NCBI RefSeq assembly: GCF_002847285.1
Contig: NZ_CP025407.1
Coordinates: 5,893,001-5,957,000, forward strand
DNA length: 64,000 nt
Reading direction: 5' to 3'
Source: Streptomyces sp. CMB-StM0423
GTDB taxonomy: Bacteria; Actinomycetota; Actinomycetes; Streptomycetales; Streptomycetaceae
Positions within the stretch are counted from its first letter, which is position 1, and every line of letters starts with the position of its first letter. Both the position numbers and the translations under genes were made by a program. The notes under the pieces were generated by a model. It saw only the letters and a program-made list of their open reading frames with translations, did no database searches and was not told the origin of the DNA. Below, one piece after another: positions 44,336-51,173 of the stretch.

Positions 44336-44405
44336 ATGTCCATATGAACTCCGCGGGACGTATTTCGGAACTGCGGTATACATGTCCTGAAATTCGCCCC
44401 GCGGC

Positions 44406-45668
44406 TCAGAGGGATTCCACATGGTCCGCGGCCGGCACCCGGTGCCGGCAGTCGAAGATATAGCCGGCCGTCGCGACGAGATGCGCGTAGTCGAAGGCGT
44501 CGTGGTCCGTGGCGACCAGCACCACGTGCGCCGCCTCGACCTCCTCGTCCGACAGCTCCACCCGCACCAGCCCCGCGACCCCCGGGTCCTCCGAGACCAC
44601 CGGGTCCGCGACCCGCACCTGCGCGCCCTCCGCGAGCAGTTGCTCCGCGAGCCGGACCGCGGGCGACTCCCGTACGTCGCCGGTGTTGGGCTTGTACGCC
44701 AGCCCCAGCATCAGCACCCGGGCGCCGTGGAGCGTCTGGCCGCGCCTGCCGAGGCCCCGGGTGACCCGGCGGACCACGTACTCGGGCATCTGGGTGTTCA
44801 GCTCGTCGGCCAGCGCGACCATCCGGAACGGCCTGCTGAGATCCTGCTTGACCTTCCACGACAGATACAGCGGGTCCACCGGGAGGCAGTGGCCGCCGAC
44901 CCCGGGGCCCGGGGTGAAGCGCATGAAGCCGAACGGCTTGGTGGCGGCGATGTCCAGCGCGTCCCACACGTCGACGCCGAGCGCCTCCGCGTGCATGGCC
45001 AGCTCGTTCACCAGGGCGATGTTGACGTGCCTGAAGGTGTTCTCCAGCACCTTCGCCATCTCGGCCACCCGGATCGTGGGGGCGGGCACGACCTGGTCGA
45101 CGATCGAGCCGTAGAAGTCCGCCAGCCGGCGGCGGGAGCGCTCGTCGACCCCGGCCACGACCTTCGGCGTGGTGGTGAACGTCCACCGGGTGTTGCCCGG
45201 GTCGATGCGCTCCGGGCTGTAGCCGAGGTGGAAGTCCGTGCCCGCGGCCAGCCCGGACAGCCGCTCCAGCAGCGGGGCGAGGACGTCGCCCGTGGTGCCG
45301 GGGTAGCTGGTCGACTCCAGCGAGACCGCCGCCCCCGGCCGCAGCCAGCGGGCGAGGGTGGTGCCGGCGGACTCGATGTACGACAGGTCGGGCAGGCCGT
45401 CGCGCATCGGGGTGGGCACGGTGATCACGGCGAGGTCGAAGCCCGCGAGGTCGTCCGGCTCCATCGTCGGCCGGTACGCCCCGCTGTCCAGCAGCGCCGC
45501 CAGCCGCGCCGAGTCCACGTCGCCGACGTACGACTCGCCCACCGCGAGCTTCTTGACCCGGTCCTCGTCGACCTCGAAGCCGACGACCTCGTACCCGCGC
45601 TCCGCGGCGGCGACGGCCAGCGGCAGGCCCACGTAGCCCTGCCCCATGACGACGACCTTCTCGCCCAT
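44406..45668 (-). CDS. Nucleotide-sugar 6-dehydrogenase (UDP-Glc/UDP-GlcNAc/ManNAc dehydrogenase family)
   Basis: 420 residues; ATG seven bases after GGGGG. NAD fold (VVVMGQGYVGLPLAVAAAERG), TVPTPMRDG, SLESTSYPGTT, the catalytic Lys region (AEMAKVLENTFRHVNIALVNE) and the catalytic Cys261 in GPGVGGHCLPVDP are present. Such enzymes oxidise the C6 hydroxyl of an NDP-sugar twice to the uronic acid; the pattern is closer to WecC/WbpA-like than to plain UDP-glucose dehydrogenase, by impression only. Third gene of a - strand operon, 11 bases after the aminotransferase gene, and the strongest hint that the product derives from a uronic acid. Confidence 0.9.
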   Translation of the reverse strand: MGEKVVVMGQGYVGLPLAVAAAERGYEVVGFEVDEDRVKKLAVGESYVGDVDSARLAALLDSGAYRPTMEPDDLAGFDLAVITVPTPMRDGLPDLSYIESAGTTLARWLRPGAAVSLESTSYPGTTGDVLAPLLERLSGLAAGTDFHLGYSPERIDPGNTRWTFTTTPKVVAGVDERSRRRLADFYGSIVDQVVPAPTIRVAEMAKVLENTFRHVNIALVNELAMHAEALGVDVWDALDIAATKPFGFMRFTPGPGVGGHCLPVDPLYLSWKVKQDLSRPFRMVALADELNTQMPEYVVRRVTRGLGRRGQTLHGARVLMLGLAYKPNTGDVRESPAVRLAEQLLAEGAQVRVADPVVSEDPGVAGLVRVELSDEEVEAAHVVLVATDHDAFDYAHLVATAGYIFDCRHRVPAADHVESL

Positions 45669-45679
45669 GCCCGTACCCC

Positions 45680-46795
45680 CTAATCGAAGAATTCGCACAC
45701 TGAGTCCGCGATGAACTCCACCTGGAAGTCCGTGAGGTGGGGCCAGATCGGGATGGCCAGGTTGCGCGCGCTGACCTGCCGGGCCCGCGGCCAGTCCGCC
45801 CCCTCGGGGGCGTACTTCGCGAACGCGGGCTGGAGCGGCAGCGGCACCGGGTAGTAGATGTGGGTGCCGATCTGCTTCTCGGTGAGCCAGGCGCGCAGGT
45901 CCTCGCGCCGCTCGACCAGCAGCGAGTACACGTAGTAGCAGCGGCCGTTGCGGCCGGCGGGCGGCGCGACGAGGCCGCGGTCGGCGAGCGGGGCGAAGCG
46001 CTCCGTGTAGTAGTCGGCGATCCGGGCCCGGCGCTCCAGCCGGTCCGCGAAGCCGCCGATCCGGTGCAACTGGAAGGCGGCCAGGATCTCGTCGAAGCGG
46101 CTGTTCTGGCCGATGGAGTGGTGCAGGAACCGCGTGATGCCGTCCTGGCCGTGGTTGCGGAGCATCCGTACCGTACGGGCCAGGTCCTCGTCGTCCGTGA
46201 CGACCATGCCGCCCTCGCCGGCCGTGCCGAACGCCTTGACCTGGAAGTAGGAGAACACCCCGAGGTCGCCCCAGGCGCCGGACGGGGTGCCGTCGAGCAC
46301 CGCGCCCTGGGCGACCGCGGCGTCCTCGATCACCTTCAGCCCGTGCGCCCGGCCGATCTTGTTCATGGCCGGCATGTCGGCCATGATCGAGAAGACGTGG
46401 GCGGGCATCAGGGCCCGGGTGCGCTCGGTGATCAGCTCCTCGGTGCTCGCCGGGTCCATCACCATGGTGTGCGGGTCGACGTCGGCGAAGACCGGGGTCG
46501 CGCCGAGGTTCGCCACCGAACTGGCCACCGGCTGGCAGCAGAACGCCGGGACGATCACCTCGTCGCCGGGGCCCACGCCCACCGCCTGGACGGCGAGGTT
46601 GAGCCCGCCGGTCCCGCTGGAGCAGGCCACGGCGTGCTCGACGCCCGTCGCGGCGGCGGTCGCGCGTTCCAGCTCCGCGGTGCGCCGGCCGAGGATGAAC
46701 TTCTGCTCGTCGTCCGTGCCGACCTCGTAGAGCAGGTCGAGGAACGCCTGCCGGTCCTGCTCGAAGAGGTCGTCGGGGAAGAACGGGATGGTCAC
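45680..46795 (-). CDS. DegT/DnrJ/EryC1-family PLP aminotransferase A
   Basis: 371 residues, starting in an ATGA overlap with the upstream aminotransferase gene. Key features: CSSGTGGLNLAVQAVGVGPGDEVIVP, Asp158 in KVIEDAAVAQGA (pyridine nitrogen contact) and Lys187 in FSYFQVKAFGTAGEGG (PLP Schiff base). The family transaminates keto-sugars, usually nucleotide-linked, and inososes. It can work on the keto product of a Gfo/Idh/MocA enzyme. Confidence 0.9.
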   Translation of the reverse strand: MTIPFFPDDLFEQDRQAFLDLLYEVGTDDEQKFILGRRTAELERATAAATGVEHAVACSSGTGGLNLAVQAVGVGPGDEVIVPAFCCQPVASSVANLGATPVFADVDPHTMVMDPASTEELITERTRALMPAHVFSIMADMPAMNKIGRAHGLKVIEDAAVAQGAVLDGTPSGAWGDLGVFSYFQVKAFGTAGEGGMVVTDDEDLARTVRMLRNHGQDGITRFLHHSIGQNSRFDEILAAFQLHRIGGFADRLERRARIADYYTERFAPLADRGLVAPPAGRNGRCYYVYSLLVERREDLRAWLTEKQIGTHIYYPVPLPLQPAFAKYAPEGADWPRARQVSARNLAIPIWPHLTDFQVEFIADSVCEFFD

Positions 46796-47982
46796 CGGTC
46801 GGCACCTCCGGCATAGAAGTCGGCGACGGCCCGGCAGACGATGTCCACCTGGTCCTCGGTGAGGTCCGGGTAGAAGGGCAGGGCCAGCGTGCGCTTGCAG
46901 GTCCGCTCCGCGACCGGCAGCGAGCCCTCGGGGTGCTCGGGCCCGGCGTAGCAGGGCTGCAGGTGGAGCGGGCGGGGGTAGTACGTCTCGGTGCCGATGC
47001 CGCGGGCCGCGAGGAACTCGACCAGCTCGTCCCGCTTCTCGACCTCGATGAGGTAGACGTAGAACACCGGGTCCGCCTGCGCCGGACGGGGCACCAGCCG
47101 GGGCAGGGAGTGGATGCCCTCCTGCCCGCGCAGCCGCTCGTCGTACGCGGCCGCCAGCTCCCGGCGCCGGGCGATGTCGGCGTCCAGCCGGGTCAGCTTG
47201 GCCAGCAGCACCGCGGCCTGGACGTCGTCCATCTTGCTGTTGGTGCCGGAGACGCCGGAGAGGTTGGAGATGCCGGCGATGTGGTCCAGCGTCTTGCCCA
47301 TCCGCCCGTGGTGGCGCAGGATCGCGGCCTGCTGGGCGATGTCGTCGTCATCCGTCAGGATCATCCCGGCGTCGCCCAGGGCGCCGAGGGTCTTGGTGGG
47401 GAAGAAGCTGAGCACGCCGCCGGCGCCGAGCAGCCCGGCGTGCACACCGTCCCAGCGCATGCCGATGCCCTCGGCACTGTCCTCCAGCAGCTTGAGGTCG
47501 TGGCGCCGCGCCAGCTCCGTGAGCTTGTCCATCGCGGCGAGCTGGTGGAAGAGGTGCACGGGCATCACGGCCCGGGTGCGCTCGGTGACGAGCGCCTCGG
47601 CGGACTCCGCGTCCAGCGCGTAGTCGCCGTCCGCCGTGATGTCGGCGAAGACGGGACGGGCGCCGGCCATCGTGACGGAGGACGCGGTGGCGAAGAAGGT
47701 GAACGCGGGCACGATCACCTCGTCCCCGGGGCCGATGCCGGCGGCCCGGAGCAGCAGGACGAGGGCGTCGGTGCCGCTGTTCACGCCGAGTGCGTGCCGG
47801 GCGCCGGTGTACTCGGCGACGGCGCGCTCCAACTGCCCGACCTGGCGGCCGTGGGAGTATTTCCCCCGGTCGAAGACGGCGTTGATGTGGTCGCTGATCT
47901 GCGGCCACAGCTCGGTGAAACTCCGTGCCTGGGAGAAGAACGGCACAGGTGGGGCCGCAGCTTCGGAGTGGGTGAGCGCCAT
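46792..47982 (-). CDS. DegT/DnrJ/EryC1-family PLP aminotransferase B
   Basis: 396 residues. VNSGTDALVLLLRAAGIGPG, Asp168 in LKLLEDSAEGIGM and Lys197 in LSFFPTKTLGALGDAG are present. The FFPTKxLGALGDAG pattern resembles sugar 3-aminotransferases of the WbpE type. Glu171 stands where Gln is usual after the Asp. The ATG is seven bases after a TACGCT hexamer with no Shine-Dalgarno, which suggests a leaderless mRNA for the whole three-gene operon. Two different DegT enzymes in one operon imply two amino groups or two substrates. Confidence 0.9.
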   Translation of the reverse strand: MALTHSEAAAPPVPFFSQARSFTELWPQISDHINAVFDRGKYSHGRQVGQLERAVAEYTGARHALGVNSGTDALVLLLRAAGIGPGDEVIVPAFTFFATASSVTMAGARPVFADITADGDYALDAESAEALVTERTRAVMPVHLFHQLAAMDKLTELARRHDLKLLEDSAEGIGMRWDGVHAGLLGAGGVLSFFPTKTLGALGDAGMILTDDDDIAQQAAILRHHGRMGKTLDHIAGISNLSGVSGTNSKMDDVQAAVLLAKLTRLDADIARRRELAAAYDERLRGQEGIHSLPRLVPRPAQADPVFYVYLIEVEKRDELVEFLAARGIGTETYYPRPLHLQPCYAGPEHPEGSLPVAERTCKRTLALPFYPDLTEDQVDIVCRAVADFYAGGADR

Positions 47983-48001
47983 ACGGGTCAGCGTAGGGAG
48001 C

Positions 48002-48021
48002 GATTCCGGGGGCGGCCACGG
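48002..48021 (-). promoter_or_regulatory. Shared cluster motif, copy 3 (upstream of the aminotransferase operon)
   Basis: On the - strand CCGTGGCCGCCC then CCGGAATC is followed by a TACGCT -10 hexamer. The methyltransferase promoter has CCATGGCCGCCC, GGCAATTCC and the same TACGCT at nearly the same distance. The motif overlaps the expected -35 region, the place where SARPs bind. Confidence 0.5.
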
Positions 48022-48137
48022 ACAAGTTGTTGCCTGCACGCGACGCACCCGGGGTGGCAGTCCCCGGGGCAGGTACCGGGGCCGCGGGCGGACCCGGTAC
48101 CTGCGCCCGTGCATGCCCGCTTCGCGGGGGACCCTCG

Positions 48138-49094
48138 TCAACGCCCCGCGGACAGGCCCTCCTTGGCCCCCGTCACGGCCGCCCGCGCGCAGCGCAGCGT
48201 CTCCCGGCTGGTCGTCCCCAGCGCCTTGCGGACGTGCGCGCGGGCCTCGGCGAGCGTCGCGCCCGCCCCCAGGAAGTCCGGCACCGCCTCCGGCCGCAGC
48301 ACGGCGGTGTGCCGGTGCACGGCCCGTACGCCGCCGGCCGTTTCGGTCAGCGACCACTCGGTGAGGTGCGCGGCCAGCAGCGCCGGCAGCCGCAGCCGCT
48401 TGGAGACGATGCGCCCGGGGCCGGGGCGTACCCGTACCGACTCGGTGGTGTGCGTGCTCCCGTCGGGGAGCACCGTGTCCAGCTCCAGGAGCTGCGCCCG
48501 CGGCGAGACCTCGGTGAGCGCCGCGCGGGCGACGTGCGGTACCCGCTCCGCCCAGCCGCCGGCGCGCCAGAGGAAGTCGTGGACGGCCGCCGGCCCGGCC
48601 GCGATCTCCAGTTCGTCGGCGAAGGTGAGCAGTACGTCGCCGATGCGGCCGGCGCGTTCCGCGCCCTGCTTCAGGCTCTCCAGCCCCGACTCGGCGGCCG
48701 CCTCCGCCGCCGCGCGGAGCCAGGCCAGTCGCTCCGGGTCGTCGCCTGCCGCCGCGTACGCCTGGTCGAACACCACCTCGCAGCCGCCGCCCGCCGGGCG
48801 GATCCGCCAGGTGCCGCTGCGGGCGGCGGCCGGGGAGCGCGGGTCGTCGTACCGGAAGCCGAGAGTCAGCGCGTCCGGGTCGGGCGTGAGGCGTACGCGC
48901 ACGTCGTCGACCCCGCCGTCCGCGGCCGTCCAGAGCCGCAGCACGTCCTCGCCGCCCTCCGCCGGGTCCGGTTCCGCGTGCACGACGGAGGGGAACAGCC
49001 GGGACCAGCCCGGCGCGTCGGCGAGGAGTCCGTACACGACGATCGCGGGCGCCGCGACGGTGCAGGTGTGCCTGACATGGTGGGAGTGCGCCAT
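48138..49094 (-). CDS. Two-domain aromatase/cyclase (SRPBCC/START fold)
   Basis: 318 residues. Two Polyketide_cyc-type helix-grip domains: residues 1-145 (HTCTVAAPAIVVYGLLADAPGW, then VFDQAYAA) and 150-300 (ADELEIAAGPAAVHDFLWRAGGWAERVPHV, then VHRHTAVLRP). This layout is that of didomain aromatase/cyclases of type II polyketide pathways, which fold and aromatise the first ring. No ketosynthase or acyl carrier protein is encoded in this window, so either it is a stray or repurposed member or its partners are elsewhere. Divergent from the phosphotransferase-like gene. Confidence 0.85.
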   Translation of the reverse strand: MAHSHHVRHTCTVAAPAIVVYGLLADAPGWSRLFPSVVHAEPDPAEGGEDVLRLWTAADGGVDDVRVRLTPDPDALTLGFRYDDPRSPAAARSGTWRIRPAGGGCEVVFDQAYAAAGDDPERLAWLRAAAEAAAESGLESLKQGAERAGRIGDVLLTFADELEIAAGPAAVHDFLWRAGGWAERVPHVARAALTEVSPRAQLLELDTVLPDGSTHTTESVRVRPGPGRIVSKRLRLPALLAAHLTEWSLTETAGGVRAVHRHTAVLRPEAVPDFLGAGATLAEARAHVRKALGTTSRETLRCARAAVTGAKEGLSAGR

Positions 49095-49271
49095 GGTGGA
49101 TCGTCCCCTTCTCTGCCGGACGTGCCGTGGCTTCGATCGTGAAGAGGGGCAGTGAGGATTCGATCGTCTCTTGCTGGTGGCTCGACGGAGGCTGCCTCCA
49201 CTCACCATCGCGGCACCAGGCCGGGGAGGGACCATCGGGGACGCGTACGTCCGTCGTCCGCAGGAGGTCAC

Positions 49272-50342
49272 GTGCCCGAACCGCCGCAACGAGACATCGA
49301 GACCACCCGCCGCCGCCTCGCGCGCTGGCTCGCCGACCGGCTGCCGGAGGCCGAGGCCCCCGAGGTCGCAGTGGAGGCGCCGCGCGGACGGGGCCTGGGT
49401 CCCGAGACCCTGCGGGCCGTCGCCGAGTGGCAGCGGGCAGGTACGCGCCGGGACTTCGCCGTACGGGTGGCCTCCACGCGGTATCAGGTGCTGCCCGAGC
49501 CCCGGCTCGTCGACGAGTACCGGGTGCTGCGCGCGCTGGCGCCCACGCCGGTGCCGGTGCCCGCCGTGCTGGGCTACGAGGCCGACCCCGCCGTGCTCGG
49601 GGCGCCGTTCTACGTCACCGAGCGCGTCGACGGCTGGACGCCCGCGGAGCGGCCCCCGTACCACTCGGCCGGCGCGCTCGCCGACCGCGACGAGGCGGGC
49701 CGGGCGGAGCTGTGGTGGGCGGGCCTCGGCGTACTCCGGACGCTGCACGGCCTGGACGCGGACCGGCTGAACGTCGCCTTCCTGGAGCACGCCACCGGCG
49801 CCCCGAGCGGCCTCGGCGGCCAGCTCGACTTCTACGAGCGGCACTTGGACCACTTCGCCGCCGACCGCTCCGGCGTCGTCCTCGCGGCGCTCGACTGGCT
49901 GCGCGAGAACCTCCCGCAGCCGGCGGGGCCGCCCCGGCTGCTCTGGGGCGACGCCCGGCTCGGCAACATCGTCTTCCGCGGCGCCCGCCCCGCGGCCGTA
50001 CTCGGCTGGGAGACGGCCTTCCTCGGCCCCCCGGAGGCCGACCTCGCGTGGTTCCTCCACGTCGACCGCCACCTCGCGGGCGACCGGCCCCGGCTCGCGG
50101 GCCTGCCGGGGAGGCAGGCTACGATCGAGCGCTACGAGGAGTGGCTGGGCCGGCCGATCGCCGGACAGTTGCCCTGGCACGAGGTGTTCGCCGGCTTCCG
50201 CTTCGCCCTCGTCGCCGCCCGCACGGGCCGGTTGCTGGCCGAACAGGGCCTGGCCGACGGGGCGTCGGGGATCCCTCTCACACGCGCCGCGGAGCGCCGG
50301 CTCGCGGCGACCCTCGCACCCCTCGACGCCGTCGCCGTCTGA
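49272..50342 (+). CDS. Phosphotransferase-family (APH/choline-kinase fold) protein with altered active site
   Basis: 356 residues; GTG start four bases after AGGAGG. N-terminal lobe (VASTRYQVLPEPRLVDEYRVL) and C-terminal lobe follow the aminoglycoside phosphotransferase fold of the large actinobacterial subgroup. The Brenner-like loop reads LLWGDARLGNIVF, where Trp replaces His, as in some relatives. The next motif, normally LDWE with the metal-binding Asp, reads LGWETA: the Asp codon is a Gly codon (GGC). Kinase activity is doubtful. The start of the TetR frame directly abuts its stop. Confidence 0.82.
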   Translation: MPEPPQRDIETTRRRLARWLADRLPEAEAPEVAVEAPRGRGLGPETLRAVAEWQRAGTRRDFAVRVASTRYQVLPEPRLVDEYRVLRALAPTPVPVPAVLGYEADPAVLGAPFYVTERVDGWTPAERPPYHSAGALADRDEAGRAELWWAGLGVLRTLHGLDADRLNVAFLEHATGAPSGLGGQLDFYERHLDHFAADRSGVVLAALDWLRENLPQPAGPPRLLWGDARLGNIVFRGARPAAVLGWETAFLGPPEADLAWFLHVDRHLAGDRPRLAGLPGRQATIERYEEWLGRPIAGQLPWHEVFAGFRFALVAARTGRLLAEQGLADGASGIPLTRAAERRLAATLAPLDAVAV

Positions 50343-50491
50343 TGTCCGACGGCCCGCGGCGGGGCCCTTCAGCAATCCCGATCGGCGATACGCCGCCGAA
50401 TGCGGGACAAGGTGTACGGAGACCTCCGAGTGAGGCCGTACGTGACCGTCAGCCAGCCCCGGCCCTCGGGGACACGCGGGATGGAGTCCTG

Positions 50492-51103
50492 TTGTCGCCT
50501 CAAACCGACACGAGATCTTCGGGCCTGGAGCGAGGACCCGATCCGAGAGCCGTACGCAGCCGGGCCGCCGCCCTCGACGCCGCGCGCGCCCTGCTCGTCG
50601 AGCAGGGCTGGGCCGCCGTCACGCACGTGTCGGTGGCCGCCCGCAGCGGCGTCGGCCGCACCACTCTGTACCGCCACTGGCCCGACCCCGCGGAGATGAT
50701 CCGCGACGCCATCACCGAGGGCCTGACGATCGCGCACGTCCGCCGCACCGGCGAGCTGCGGCGCGACCTGCTGGGCGAGCTGAACGTGGTCCGCCGCTGG
50801 CTGCACGATCCCACCGCGGAGCGCGCGCTGCGGGCCGTCATCGAGCGGGTCAGCGTCGACCCGGCGTACGGCAAGCTGAAGACCTCCCTGCACACCGCGG
50901 CCTCCGAGGGGCTGCGCGCCATCGTCGACACCGCCAGGGAGCGCGGCGAACTGCCCGCGGGGCTCGACACCGACCTGGCCGTCGACCAGCTCTCCGGCCC
51001 GCTGATGTTCCGCCGGCTGGTGGCCGAGCGGACCTTCGACGGCGGGTTCGTGGAGTCCGTCGTCGACTTCTTCCTCAGCGCGTACGACGGCACCTCCTCC
51101 TGA
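50492..51103 (+). CDS. TetR-family transcriptional regulator
   Basis: 203 residues from a TTG at 50492, five bases after GGAG. The frame is open back to an ATG at 50342 that overlaps the preceding stop, which would add 50 disordered residues. Helix-turn-helix: ARALLVEQGWAAVTHVSVAARSG followed by VGRTTLYRHWPDPAEM. The C-terminal domain has RAVIERVSVDPAYG and LDTDLAVDQLSGPLMFRRL, as in TetR_C subfamilies. Probably regulates itself and the adjacent phosphotransferase-like gene; the ligand is unknown. It is the last gene before the housekeeping dnaG. Confidence 0.85.
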   Translation: MSPQTDTRSSGLERGPDPRAVRSRAAALDAARALLVEQGWAAVTHVSVAARSGVGRTTLYRHWPDPAEMIRDAITEGLTIAHVRRTGELRRDLLGELNVVRRWLHDPTAERALRAVIERVSVDPAYGKLKTSLHTAASEGLRAIVDTARERGELPAGLDTDLAVDQLSGPLMFRRLVAERTFDGGFVESVVDFFLSAYDGTSS

Positions 51104-51161
51104 GGCGGCCGCTTCCCGAAGCCCCGCGGCGGCGGGGCGCCGGGCTGTCGGCGCCCGGCCG

Positions 51162-51167
51162 TAGACT
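51162..51167 (+). promoter_or_regulatory. Candidate -10 element (TAGACT) for leaderless dnaG
   Basis: TAGACT lies six bases before the dnaG GTG, where transcription would begin at the start codon. No ribosome-binding site precedes the GTG. The -35 is not obvious because a GC-rich hairpin (51121-51138), probably the terminator of the TetR gene, and an overlapping repeat occupy the region. Confidence 0.4.
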
Positions 51168-51173
51168 GCACTC

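Noticed and set aside
33091..47982. Assignment of the cluster to a spectinomycin-, streptidine- or ezomycin-type pathway
   Set aside because: The two dehydrogenase + two DegT + methyltransferase set is suggestive, but hallmark genes (glycosyltransferases, kinases/phosphatases, amidinotransferase, nucleoside genes) are missing here.
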